Of a stretch of 64,000 nucleotides of DNA, positions 22,401 through 32,200 are shown one piece after another. Both the position numbers and the translations under genes were made by a program. The notes below the pieces were generated by a model. It did no database searches. It was not told where the DNA came from and was given only the letters and a program-made list of their open reading frames with translations. The stretch is from Patella vulgata (taxonomy: Eukaryota; Mollusca; Gastropoda; Patellidae): contig NC_065881.2 in NCBI RefSeq assembly GCF_932274485.2, positions 7,846,613-7,910,612 on the forward strand. Direction: 5' to 3'. Numbering within the stretch: the stretch's first letter is position 1; the number at the start of each line of letters is the position of its first letter.

Positions 22401-24325
22401 ATTTTAGTAGACGGCTGATGTAAAAAAAAAATATTAGAAATTTATTAAACATTATATAATAAACATGTTTTTTATTATCGACAATACAAAATTATAATAG
22501 AATAATTTTATTTTATTAGATGGCTGATGTAATTAATGGTAATTATGATGAACAGATTGATGAATATACCGTTATTGACTGTCGATATCCTTACGAGTTT
22601 GATGGTGGACATATCAAGGTAGACAACTCTTGTTTGTTGGTCATATTCTAGTAATGTGAAAGAAAAAATTGCTTTTCAACTTATCCTAGGCATATCCGTA
22701 TTTAAATTTTAAAAAACTTAGACTGAATTGTTTATTCCATATTTTTTTTTCATTTTATTTTTTAAACCTAATTTTATTTCTTTTTTTTTTAAACTTAATT
22801 TTATTTTTTCCAATTGTGTTCATTACAGGGAGCTCTAAATTTGTATACAGAACAAGCCATCTCTGAGTTTCTACGAACACAATGTACAATGGATACAGGT
22901 TGTCGACGAGTTCTTATATTTCACTGTGAATTTTCTTCTGAGAGAGGCCCAAAATTGTAAGTAAATCATTGATACAAGCTACACTGATTCAAATTCGCTA
23001 GATATGATTCAAATTTGAAATGCCAACCCCATTTTGCCACCCCCTTTTTCATTCTGTCTCCATCCTTGACCTTCCATCTTTTCTCTCTGTTAAATTTGTT
23101 TTTCATTTCGAGTGAACCTTGTTTCGTTACCGAACCGGGAAAAGTACAGCGCATCATACATTTATTCTTTTAAATAAAAAAAAAAGTGGTGTGTCTTATC
23201 CGCGTGTGTGCCCTATGGGTGTCTGTTTATGCTTATAAGGGCTAAGAGGGAGGGGGGGGGGGGTCGAATGGTCGAACACGTGCGCATTAGTTCATAAGGC
23301 GTAGGGTCGCATGCCTACCTTTTATGCTTACATTAACTTTGGAAGGTTATATTACGTCAATTTTTTAAATTTCAGATTACGTTACTTAAGGAGTGCTGAC
23401 CGTAAAGAGAACAGCCATCGTTACCCGTACCTGAGTTTCCCTGAAATCTATATTCTAGAGAAGGGTTACAAAGTCTTCTATGAAAATCAACAGGTAGGTA
23501 CCATGTTTTGTTTAGGGGTCTATTTGCATGCATGTAAAGTCTAGGCACAACGCCATTCAGTATTTACAAAGATGAATTGAATTGGAATGAAATGGGGTTT
23601 AACGACATGGAATGGGGTTTAACGTCCTACTGTTCTGCTCTGACTAGGCATATGCCATACAGTGTGCTATGAGGGGAAATTTTGTCCGGAAAGCGGCACT
23701 ACGACCTACTCTTATTTCGAGTTCCAAATGCCAAGGTATCTTTTACGTATACGCTAATGTATACACGGGACCTTGGTTTTACGTCTCATCCGAACGACTA
23801 GACAGCTATCCTAGTCAGGCCCCACGTCCGTCACCACTGACAAGGGGAATCCACACCGAAATATCCCGACGAACTTGCTCAGCAAACACTATCGGGTTTA
23901 ATGTCCCACTGTTCTGTATGATGAATTGAAATTCTAGACAACGTCTGCAGACGATGTAAAAACAAATAATGCTCTTCGCAAAGGCCTAAAAGACCCCGTC
24001 AATCCATGCACGATCGACATGACACTTGGCGTTGTTGCTGAGTTGCCAATAAAATTATGAATTGATTGACGGATTTCGATTGTTGATATGACGTCACAAT
24101 TCAATATGGCTGCGATGACGTCACACTCGATCCCTATTCCAATTGGATTATATAATTAATTCATTTTTATCTCTATTTCAGTCGTTGTGTGAACCCTGCG
24201 CATATACACCCATGTTACACAAAGATCACAGTGCAGACCTACGTCATTTCCGTACAAGATCGAAATCCTGGACTGCCGGTGAAAGAAAATCCAAGTTACG
24301 ACGATCCTTAATGTCACCGTATTAA
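19473..24325 (+). CDS. cdc25: CDC25-type M-phase inducer phosphatase, eight coding exons
   Basis: Dual-specificity phosphatase that, in this family, removes inhibitory phosphates from Cdk1/Cdk2 to start mitosis or S phase. Coding exons: 19499-19609, 20323-20463, 20811-20978, 21616-21801, 22520-22618, 22829-22956, 23376-23493, 24182-24325. All introns are GT-AG and every phase matches, giving 364 residues. Visible motifs: DSGFDSP near residues 28-34 (the CDC25 N-terminal phosphodegron-like motif), several SP sites, a basic HKRLRKDDK stretch (possible nuclear signal), LIGDGS..ILPT at about 175 opening the catalytic domain, VIDCRYPYEFDGGHIKGA, and the active-site loop HCEFSSER (267-274; catalytic Cys codon 22925-22927). 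The C-terminus has FRTRSKSWTAGE. The start is fixed by an in-frame TAA at 19490. The catalytic half is of normal length. The N-terminal half (about 175 residues) is shorter than in vertebrates, so a small exon may have been missed. I am confident of the family. Confidence 0.93.
19499..19609 (+). CDS. cdc25: cdc25 coding exon 1
   Basis: 37 codons from ATG, ending phase 0 at TAAG|GTATGG. The exon opens after TTCTCTTTCAG (acceptor at 19471-19472), so the 5' leader is spliced. It encodes the DSGFDSP motif. Confidence 0.85.
19826..20095 (+). mobile_element. MITE-3 copy in cdc25 intron 1, 3' truncated
   Basis: AAACATACATTATGCAAGAG and CTACCTATTGCAGGTATTTC match the left end of the copy at 40269. 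The similarity fades before the other end. Confidence 0.6.
20100..20212. repeat. Tandem duplication of about 52 bp in cdc25 intron 1
   Basis: ACACATTTTGCCAAGATACC ATATG..CATATTA...CTATGGAA is repeated once. Confidence 0.85.
20323..20463 (+). CDS. cdc25: cdc25 coding exon 2
   Basis: 47 codons, phase 0 both sides (TTATAG|GCC ... TCG|GTAAGT). It encodes FFAVIDNENKVDIENDDS, an acidic serine-ending stretch with no catalytic role. An overlapping reverse 61-codon frame is a shadow. Confidence 0.85.
20811..20978 (+). CDS. cdc25: cdc25 coding exon 3
   Basis: 56 codons, phase 0 (TTTTTTCAG|GTT ... ATT|GTAAGT). It encodes MSPVNDKKRPVSAEL, which has an R-x-x-S site of the kind used by Chk kinases and 14-3-3, plus ESPLS and ASPRR proline-directed sites and a basic KRLRK patch. 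Confidence 0.85.
21111..21370 (-). mobile_element. SINE-B copy in cdc25 intron 3, lacking the head
   Basis: GAAATGAAATGGGGTTTAAC, then GGGCATACGCCATACAGTGT, to TCCTGCATCACTAACAAG. The part encoding the tRNA-like head is absent. It is antisense to the gene and clear of both splice sites. Confidence 0.92.
21616..21801 (+). CDS. cdc25: cdc25 coding exon 4
   Basis: 62 codons, phase 0. It encodes the junction of regulatory and catalytic parts: LIGDGSTAHILPTIAGK then DLVSISHET, which aligns with the vertebrate LIGDFS...LPTVSGKHQDL...ET block. Confidence 0.9.
21833..22053. repeat. Tandem duplication of about 117 bp in cdc25 intron 4
   Basis: GGTGCAATAAATACCATAGG ... AAATCGAATGTCGATTTTAC ... GCAATTCGAATATTCG is repeated once with changes. 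Confidence 0.8.
22250..22532 (+). repeat. Triplicated 3' splice-site segment of cdc25 exon 5
   Basis: Three direct copies (about 80-110 bp apart) of a segment running from ACATGTTTTTTATTAGCGAT to TTTTATTAG plus NCGGCTGATGTAA or ATGGCTGATGTAA. The last copy holds the true acceptor (AG 22518-22519). The first two carry acceptor-like AGs at 22320-22321 and 22409-22410, followed by a mutated exon start that soon hits stops. Confidence 0.85.
22520..22618 (+). CDS. cdc25: cdc25 coding exon 5
   Basis: 33 codons, phase 0. It encodes MADVINGNYD and VIDCRYPYEFDGGHIK, the rhodanese-like CDC25 signature. Two decoy copies of its acceptor and first codons lie upstream (22322 and 22411). Confidence 0.93.
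22829..22956 (+). CDS. cdc25: cdc25 coding exon 6 (active site)
   Basis: Starts phase 0 after CATTACAG and ends two bases into a Leu codon (TT|GTAAGT). It contains VLIFHCEFSSERGP with catalytic cysteine 268 and the arginine that completes the phosphate loop. Confidence 0.95.
23240..23320 (+). mobile_element. SINE-A head fragment in cdc25 intron 6
   Basis: A G-rich run is followed by GTCGAATGGTCGAACACGTG CGCATTAGTTCATAAGGCGT, then GTAGGGTCGC. It is a badly shortened head with a piece of the body. Confidence 0.65.
23376..23493 (+). CDS. cdc25: cdc25 coding exon 7
   Basis: Completes the split Leu codon, then encodes LRYLRSADRKE, YPYLSFPEIYILEKGYKVFY. This matches the family's R.RDR..N.YP.L..PE.Y.L.GGYK.F block. 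Confidence 0.93.
23586..23915 (-). mobile_element. SINE-B copy in cdc25 intron 7
   Basis: GAATGGGGTTTAACGTCCTA through CACACCGAAATATCCCGACG follows SINE-B order reversed. The 3' tail motif is duplicated at the start. It lies between exons 7 and 8. Confidence 0.88.
24182..24325 (+). CDS. cdc25: cdc25 coding exon 8, with stop
   Basis: Begins phase 0 after CTCTATTTCAG. It encodes LCEPCAYTPMLHKDH, LRHFRTRSKSWTAGE and a basic tail ending RRSLMSPY then TAA. The family's usual C-terminal helix is recognisable. Confidence 0.93.
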   Translation, partial: SLCEPCAYTPMLHKDHSADLRHFRTRSKSWTAGERKSKLRRSLMSPY

Positions 24326-24837
24326 ACGGCGTGTATATAAACAATACCAAGTGCTTTCAATACATCGGGATGTGCAATATATGTGTTGTTTGTGGTGTCC
24401 TGTAACAGATACAATGTGACATGTGCAGAGGTTTGGTATTGCTAGGGACAATGTCAAATTTAGGGCCTAGTAGGCTACTCAGAAATGTAAAAAGGGAATA
24501 CATTTAATAAGTTAATTTTAATTTCATTCTTTGATTGGCATCGATCACCTCTCTGCACACTTTCTTTCAATCGGATTAAAGCACGCATCCTATTGCGTTT
24601 CGTTTTTTTTTAAACAAACAGATTAATCAATGAAATGACGGCCATTGATTTGAAAGAACGAAAAGAGAATTGATCCAAGGAAGGAAAATTTAATTCTACA
24701 TTCCCTGCGAAACATTTGTCACATTGATGTTCATTTCTATCCTCATTCGTCCATCTTTTATTTCCTTCTCCCTTCTCTATCCTCTTTTATTTCTGTACGT
24801 ATTATGATTTATGTTTGTATATATTATAATTGTAATT

Positions 24838-24961
24838 ATGCATGAGCTACGTAGATGTAATTGCATGAGCTACGTAGATGTAATTGCATGAGCTACGTAG
24901 ATGTAATTGCATGGGATACGTAGATGTAATTATGCATGAGTTACTTAGATGAAATAGTGCA
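24838..24961. repeat. 23-bp minisatellite, five units
   Basis: GCATGAGCTACGTAGATGTA ATT is repeated five times, the last two diverged. Units abut directly, with no spacers. Confidence 0.95.
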
Positions 24962-25118
24962 TGAACAACGGTGTATTTATATTTTTATAAACAATGATAT
25001 TTATTTGCATGAAGCATGAAGTTGTTTTTTTTATGATTGATACCATGAAATGATATTTTAGTTGTTCTTCTTCTTTCAACCTCTCGCTATATATTGTCAA
25101 GATTAATACCATCCTATG

Positions 25119-25345
25119 CAATGCTATGTAAAACCATAAAATGACGTGAAATGACGTGAAATTCTATGAAATTATGCAATGATTTGCTTTAAAAAGCCAT
25201 GAAATGCTTTAAAATGCTATAAAATGCTTTAAAATGCTATGGAAAACAACATGAAATGCTTTAAAATGCCATGAAATGCTTTAAAATGCTATGATATACT
25301 TTAAAATGCTATGAAATGTTATGAAATACCATAAAATGCTATAAT
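25119..25345. repeat. ATGCTATGAA / ATGCTTTAAA minisatellite
   Basis: About 20 units of 10-11 bp alternate AAATGCTTTA and AAATGCTATG. The array is coherent but degenerate. Confidence 0.9.
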
Positions 25346-25523
25346 TGATCTATGTCTATCTTTTTTCCTTTCTTCCTTCACCCTCTCTATATATCTTTTA
25401 TTCCTTCTTCTTTACCTTTTGCTTTATTCCTTCTTCCTTTATTCCTATCACTTTATATCTCTATTTATTGTATATTTATCAATCTTGCATGTGCTGTATA
25501 TGATATGTATTTTGGATCTTACC

Positions 25524-25529
25524 AATAAA
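25524..25529 (+). terminator. Candidate poly(A) signal of cdc25
   Basis: AATAAA in CTTACCAATAAACTGTGCAT, followed by a TTCATTACTTGTCTT-rich stretch, the first good canonical hexamer after the stop codon. Confidence 0.45.
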
Positions 25530-25559
25530 CTGTGCATGACTTCATTACTTGTCTTATCC

Positions 25560-25720
25560 GTCTTCTTTATCCCAGTCGGTGCAGAAAAGTAATATCCTAA
25601 CCTCATTTCATTTATAAGCATCCCTGCAATGGCCGAGAAAGTTCATCAGCATTTTCCGATGTGGTTTCCCCTTGTTTGTGGTACAGGATGGAGGACAGCT
25701 GTCTAGGTGTTCGAGCCGGC
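25560..25720 (+). mobile_element. Two SINE-B pieces
   Basis: A 3' end piece (TCTTTATCCCAGTCGGTGCA ... ATTTCATTT) is followed directly by a body piece (CTGCAATGGCCGAGAAAGTT ... GGACAGCTGTCTAGGTGTTCG). Confidence 0.7.
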
Positions 25721-25825
25721 GCGAATCCCCTCGTTACAGACGGTGCACCAGGGGTTGTGGGTGTCCCTCAAGAAGTTTTATGATTCAAGCTTCTTGGTGT
25801 CCCGCTGTATTAATTTAAATGAAAT

Positions 25826-25998
25826 TAAATGGGGTTTAACGTCCTACTATTCTGCCCCGACTGCGCTAATGAAGGCGTACAGACGCTATATACAGTTTGC
25901 TATGAAGGCAATTGTGCCCGGACAACGGCGCTATGGTCTACTCTTATTTCGATATCCAACTGTCAAGGGTTCTTTTGCGTGCACGCCAATGACTATAC
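25826..25998 (-). mobile_element. SINE-B 3' half
   Basis: AAATGGGGTTTAACGTCCTA to GCGTGCACGCCAATGAC. The 143-codon frame 25707-26138 is mainly this SINE plus flank and is not a gene. Confidence 0.88.
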
Positions 25999-26043
25999 CG
26001 CACTACACTAGCCGGCGCCGATTGATGTGTCATATACACCAAT

Positions 26044-26531
26044 CCCTGTTTACACTTGGCCGCGATAAGCGCACCGTTCTCGGAACGGTACCAGGCCGCG
26101 ATAAATTTAAAGAAATTGACCCGTTTATATTACTCTAAAATAACCGGCCTCGGAACCGTGCCAGACACGCCAAATGTGGAACTCTTCACAGAAAAGTTGA
26201 TTATTGCAGTTGATTTGGTTTGAGTAGCCAATTTGACAGAACTGATGACAAACTACCAACATGCGCGTGAAAAAAAGGTCAAGGTTCATTTGGCGCATGC
26301 GCAGTAATCCGTACTAAAACCATGCTCAGACCGGATAGCGTGTACACTACGAAAATTTAACCGCGCCGTGCCTGGCACCGTACCGAGACCCCCCCTCCCC
26401 TACTTCAGGCGTGCCTGGCACTGTGCCGAGACGACCTCACTTCAATAAGCCAAATTGGCACTACAAAAAATAACCTTGCCGTACCTGGTACCGTGCCTGG
26501 CACGCTTAAAATGTATAATGTAAACGGGGTC
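26044..26531. mobile_element. GC-rich foldback element, DNA transposon remnant
   Basis: Ends are CCCTGTTTACAC at left and GTAAACGGGG at right, inverted. Inside, forms of GTGCCTGGCACCGTGCCGAG recur at 26063, 26140, 26354, 26409 and 26474 in both orientations, giving strong hairpin potential. It is much more GC-rich than its flanks. The superfamily is uncertain. Confidence 0.45.
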
Positions 26532-26565
26532 ATAGTTCAGTTTAGCATGAGCTCTTCAGCTCTTT

Positions 26566-26715
26566 CCAATCTCGTGGGGTTTTCTCCGGTCATTGCTAAA
26601 GACCTCTACCCGTAAACAAATCATTGAAATAAAATTGAACCATATAATGTCCATGTATGGCCTAGTTTGTGTACAGTGGATACGAAATCTATCCCCCCCC
26701 CCTCTCTCTCTATCA
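26566..26715 (+). mobile_element. SINE-A 3' half
   Basis: CAATCTCGTGGGGTTTTCTC to GTGGATACGAAATCTATCCC, then a CT tail and an AATA microsatellite. Confidence 0.8.
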
Positions 26716-26757
26716 ATAAATAAATAAATAAATAAATTCTTTTGCTATTCTTTACAA

Positions 26758-26818
26758 GCTGGAGCCATGATGGTTATGTGAGTAAGACGCTGGCTCGCTT
26801 GTCTGTAGGTCTCTCTCC

Positions 26819-26855
<37 letters not shown>

Positions 26856-26860
26856 CACTT
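26758..26860 (+). mobile_element. SINE-B head joined to a CT tract
   Basis: GGAGCCATGATGGTTATGTG AGTAAGACGCTGGCTCGCTT is the SINE-B tRNA-like head. It breaks off into a (CT)n stretch, so the body is lost. Confidence 0.7.
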
Positions 26861-28117
26861 CCCATCTATCTCTTAAATTAACTAGGAAATAAAAACCACC
26901 TGTAATTCAAATCAAACGTTATATTTCCATCCGCCCCTTGTTGAGTTTCCTGTTATTCTTGCATTATGAATAAACAGACACGTCCGATTTGTAATTTCCT
27001 TGACAATCTAAAGCATAAAATGTTATATCCATCTTTATTTTTCTTTGATGGTATGTTTATGTCCCAAACTATCATAAATAAATGTCGGTTTTCAGATCAC
27101 TGCATATGGTTGTGCAAAACAGATCGATTGTGCTGTTCAAATTAAAGAGAAACACTATAGTTTGCATAAAGAAATTGGTCATTGTTTTAGGGATGTCTAA
27201 ATATTAAGGCCACTTGCAGATTTCGTCAAGGCCAGGAGATGTAAACCGGGTAGACCCGCCAACCCATTATAGCTGCAATGCAGTAAGGTAGTGTAAAAAT
27301 GCAGTAGAAACCATGATTTAGCTGTAGGTTTCCAAAAACCAGTAAATTCGCACTTCCAAGGGTAATTAATTTGGACATCGATTCATTGAACTGCAGGCCC
27401 AACAACACAAAAATAGAATTAAACGGGTAATAGATATAAAATATACACAAGCATTGTTATTCATCAAAATTGAATATGTAGCCTACAGAATGAAATAATG
27501 TCAAAAATACATAAAATTACCACTTTAACTTAGCATGATTTTAAATATATCTTTGTGTTCCCATTCTGGGAGTGTTTTGTCAATACTGTGTCATAGAAGA
27601 TAATTGGTGTGCTTATCAGATTTTATAGTGTTTTTACATAAGGAATAGAGAAGGGGGGGGGGGCATCAACTTAAGGGTTTTGTTTTTCTGCCGGGATTCC
27701 CAAAATCTGTTTTTACATTTATTCGAGAGATCGTTCCGTGTAAGTCAGAATCAGTGAAATTAATGTTACAGGCTGTGTTGCATTCGAAATATTGTATTTG
27801 ATGCTGTACGCGCCCACGAACAAATATGTCAGCCATTGCTGCCGTAAACAGGTCGCTATTTGTTTATTTTATCTATACGCATTTTAAGAGTATTGGAACA
27901 CGTACCAATAATTATATCCGCCTTATTAACTCTAAAATAGGTTGAAAACAAATCTATTAGCAAAATTACACCTTACAATATCCCAAATCGATATGATAAC
28001 CGAAAGTCGCGATCTTTTTTGTTTACATGCACGCCTTAGTTATATAGTTTTTGCGAGAAAATTAAAAGAAACTCTTTGTTTGAAAATGAGGCAGAATGCA
28101 GCACTATGCGTCTCTAA
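26861..28117. other. Repeat-poor intergenic stretch
   Basis: About 1.25 kb with no SINE and no gene I can support. A G10 run lies at 27653-27663. A 128-codon frame starting at 27942 runs into the next SINE and is rejected. Confidence 0.5.
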
Positions 28118-28490
28118 GAAATTAAATGGGGTTCAACCTCCTACTGTTCTGTTCCTAAACTGGGCTAAAAAGACGGGCATACGCCATACAGTGTGCTATG
28201 AGGGAATTTTGCTCGGACAGCGGCGCTATGACCTACTCTTATATCGAATTCCAACTGCCAAGGTATCTTTTACTTGCACGCCACTGTATACACGGGTCCT
28301 CGGTTTTTCGTTCCATTCGAAGGACTAGACACATGTCCTGGTCAGCCCCCCCCCCCCCAGTCCTTCATCACTGACAAGGGGGAACCACGCCGGAAAATCT
28401 GGATGAACTTTCTCTGCCAATGCAGGGATCGAACACCCGACCTCCAGACTAGCGAGCCAGCGTCTGACCCACTTAGCCACCGTGAACCCC
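28118..28490 (-). mobile_element. SINE-B copy, essentially full length
   Basis: AAATGGGGTTCAACCTCCTA through the body to GCGAGCCAGCGTCTGACCCA CTTAGCCACCGTGAACCCC. It lies 275 bases upstream of the TATA box of the secreted-protein gene, antisense. Confidence 0.93.
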
Positions 28491-28764
28491 ACACAAACTA
28501 GATGATTTCGGGACTGACATATTAAAACAAAAGATAACCTAGTTGCTAGAAACTAGGAAGTTCGACATCAATTCATATCCATTTAAATAGAAGATGACAG
28601 ACCGTATTTTAACCAATTCGTTTCTTTAAAATTCTTTTGAATATTTAGTTAAGTATAATCCCGTGAATTATTTGACAGATGAAAGATGACAGAGTCTTCT
28701 ACATGAATACAGATTCATGTAGATCTTATTATAAGTTGATCCGTTTCCACCCTTTATCATTATG

Positions 28765-28772
28765 TATAAAAG
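28765..28772 (+). promoter_or_regulatory. TATA box of the secreted EF-hand-like gene
   Basis: TATAAAAG in ATTATGTATAAAAGGAGAAT. It lies 65 bases before the ATG at 28830, so a start site about 30 bases downstream gives a leader of roughly 35 bases. Confidence 0.7.
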
Positions 28773-28829
28773 GAGAATACATTGGATTGATGTTACTGAA
28801 GCAGCTGTTAAAATCATCCTTGATTCATC

Positions 28830-28881
28830 ATGTTGCTGAGAGTCACTATTGTATTGTCTGTTATTTGTATACTGTCAACAG
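28830..28881 (+). CDS. Secreted EF-hand-like gene, exon 1 (signal peptide)
   Basis: ATG and 17 codons of hydrophobic residues, ending ACAG|GTAAGTG, phase 1. A TATA box sits 65 bases upstream. Confidence 0.65.
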
Positions 28882-29182
28882 GTAAGTGTTTATCAACCAT
28901 AGGGGGGTGGGGGCCGAATGGTTAGCGTGTGCGCTTGTGTGCGTGTGCTTTCTCCATCATCACTGGGGGAGGGGGATGGCCGAATGGTTACCGTGTGCGC
29001 CTTGTATCAATAGGTCTGTCATTGAGTCAACTGGCGTGGTTTCGATACCCCGTGGGTTTTCTCCGGGTCGTCCGGTTTCCTCCCACAGCTAAAGACCCCT
29101 ACGCGCAAGCGGGTTATTGAAATAAAACTGAACCATATGTTAGTCCCGAAATGACCTAGTTTGTGTCGGGTGGACGTTAATA

Positions 29183-29236
<54 letters not shown>

Positions 29237-32200
29237 TCGAGGGAGGTGGCTGCACCAGGACTGCCCAGAATTAGAGTTTTCAAAATTTCGGAAATCCTTA
29301 AACCCGGGATTCTCGGTTGAATGTTTATCTGTTCGTGGCGGCTACACGAAGACTGCCCAGACGTTGGGTTTTCAAAAATCCTGAAAATTCTTATCCCGGG
29401 ATCCAGAAGGAAATATTTTGCCGCTCCTTTCTGATACGGGATTTGCTGAGAGTTCGGATCATCCTCATTATGGTCTTAGCGTGCCTTCTGCTGGACGAAG
29501 TATTATAAAGCTAGGCATGCGGGGAGCCTTGGCGTCCTACTACCGGTCGATCACACAACCTAATGATGACCCAGTCCGTAACAACACCATTGGACACCAT
29601 GTCTCAAAATCAATGAAAAGAGCGAGGTAAAATTTCTTAATCGTTCTTATATCTCCAGCCTATGCTAGCCTCTCATTTACGGCCGGGGGGGGGGGGGGTA
29701 GATGGATGGCCGAATGATTAGCGCGTGCGCGTTGTATCATAAGGTCTGTCATTGAGTCAGCTGGCGTGGTTTCGATTCCTCGGAGGTACATGACAAGAAT
29801 ATGATCGTCTGTTCAACCTCATGGGTTTTCTGCGGGTCCTCGCGCGTTGTATCATAAGGTCTGTCATTGAGTCAGCTGGCGTGGTTTCGATTCCTCGGAG
29901 GTACATGACAAGGAATATCAACCTCATGGGTTTTCTGCGGGTCCTCCGGTTTCCTCCCACTGCTAAAGACCCCTACGCGCAAGCGAATTATTGAAATAAA
30001 ACTGAACCATATTTTAGTCCCGAAATGACCTTGTTTTTGTCGATTGGACGTTAAACCCCATTTCACGTTCTCTCTCATTTATGACCGACAATGAACGATG
30101 CGTAAATAGATCACAAAGAAGGTCTGAATTAATAAGCAGGCTTGAGGTGTCGCCAGAAAAGTGTGCAAGGATGATAGATGGCGACTCCTTCTACCCAGTA
30201 GGCAACACAATCAGATTACGAGTAGTTCAGGGCAAGAGTGTATAAAATACACGCGTTCGGATTTGCTGACGTAGCGTGTGCAGTTTTCTGGAACACGACT
30301 TCCAAGAACTTAGAGCTAAACCCAGCTACCTTGCCACACAGGGATCCAGGACCACCATTTGTCATTTGATGACATACGCCTACGAACATTATAGGTTATC
30401 TGTTGATGATGTCTTGGAACAAATATGCCGCCCTGACTAAAATTTGCGATGGCAAATTGTTGGAAAATTGCGGGGACTGGGGATGGCGTTGGTGTTCGAA
30501 ATTGGGCTTGTGACCGTGAATCTCATTAAAATTTAAAAAACAGATGTGACGTCATCCATTGATGTTGGCGTACCATTATTTCAAATAATGTTACGGACAA
30601 GGTGTCAAGCGTACATTATTTATACTACTTGAAATGTTGGACCCACGTGACGTATTTCATTGCAAAGCACCTGCGAGTATCTGTATCTTATGTTGTTTAA
30701 TGGTCTCCAGCTTAAGACATTGCATAATATATAGGAAAAAACAACTCGGGACTAACGTCCCTCGTGTTGTTTCAATATATTACTTAATGTCTCAGTCTGG
30801 ACCATTTAACCACATATATTCCTTGGACTAGAAACATGATTGTCACGTCACAGAAGAGCGTAAAGATACAACTGAACAGGTCACAAAATGTTCACAATGG
30901 AAACAAATACCACCGAATTATGTATTATAAAACAGTACACGATTACAAAAACTATATCAATTTTGTCAAACTTTTTAAAAATTTATGGTGTCGAGTTAAA
31001 AACCTATGTAAATTAATATCGATGATTGTAAATAAGTTTAAATGAACCGTCCAAAGTAACTGTATCATAAAGTCTGTCATTGAGTCGACTGCCGTGGTTT
31101 CGAATCCCCGGTTGTACGTTACAAGGAGTAGGGTCGCCTGTCCAACCTCGTGGGTTATCTCGGGGTCCGCCGGTTTCCTCCAACTGCTAAAGACCCCTAC
31201 GCGCAAGCGAATTATTGAAATAAAACTGAACCATATGTTAGTCCCGAAATGACCTAGTTTGTGTCGAGTTGACGTTAAACCTCATTTCTCCCTCTCTCTC
31301 CCTTTGAAACATATAGAAGCATGTAATTTTGTTAATAGCTTCATTTGTTTTTTCGTGTCTCTGTTGAAGGGTTCGATGGACTGGAAAGCTTAGAATACAT
31401 ATGATTTTCTCGATTTATTTCAATCTGATTAAAACACAGATCCTATTTCGTTTCGTTTTTATAGTTCACAATTTTGTTTGACTTGTCTTTACTACGGTAG
31501 GACCTGGAAGAGTTGTTATCATTGACGTAATCTGAATGGTGTGGGAGATTAGCCATTGACACGGCCTGTTACGACGAGCTTTAGGCGTGTTTTGCACGGA
31601 ACTGTGGGTAATCCACTAGTAACATCAATGGTTATTGGTTAATCAAATGTCTGACGTCATAGACTCAAAAGCCGCTCGTATGACCTCTGACATGACCTAT
31701 CACAATTACTAGTCAGATCTTCATGTAGTGTAGGCCATCAAAAGTATAAAAAACGAAACGAAATATAGATCTGTATTTGAATCAGATTGGATTTATGTGT
31801 TAATTTATTTCCTTGTCTGGATATATGTTTTTAATTGGAATATGAATGTAGCATATTGTCCAAAATCTGAATTTGACTGTATGGATTATTTTTTGTAAAT
31901 TGTATTCATATGTTTCATTGTGAGATCTGAATAAAGATTATTATTATAGTCTAAATGACATTACCAGGTGTTTCAGAGAGAGTATGTATACCCTACCTGC
32001 TATACGACACCAGCTGCTACTGGAAGCTAAATAAGGCCTTAGTGTTAAGCAATAATCTAAATTAATGACCAGCAGAGAAATCGTCGATTTGAGAATTAAA
32101 ATGTCGACCAACCAGCTTCGTGTCTGTTGTCAAGTGGCGCTAACTGTAGACAGACGGCGTAAGTTTAGTATGATTGAAATTTTGCCTTTCTTTATTGCAG

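Larger units (their letters stand above)
24326..25545 (+). other. cdc25 3' flank, probable 3' UTR with minisatellites
   Basis: No gene. After the stop, 1.2 kb of AT-rich DNA runs to AATAAA at 25524-25529, the best poly(A) signal I see. It includes two minisatellites (24838-24961 and 25119-25345) and pyrimidine-rich stretches. A sequence like the end of MITE-1 (ATCCTATTGCGTTTCG) is at 24568-24612. Confidence 0.5.

Noticed and set aside
22322-22430. Alternative in-frame cdc25 exons at the duplicated acceptors
   Set aside because: After the acceptor-like AG the frame hits stops within about 15 codons and lacks a matching donor, so these are decoy copies.
24838-24961. CRISPR-like array
   Set aside because: The 23-bp units abut with no spacers, and the genome is a spliced eukaryote; it is a minisatellite.
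25707-26138. 143-codon open frame as a gene
   Set aside because: It runs through a SINE-B copy (GGGGTTTAACGTCCTACTAT...) and flanking DNA; the peptide is the SINE read in frame.
27942-28328. 128-codon open frame as a gene
   Set aside because: The second half is SINE-B sequence and the first half has no splice or start context.
29418-29630. 70-codon frame with protein-like composition
   Set aside because: No ATG at its start, no acceptor or donor fitting the neighbouring gene, and no homology I recognise.
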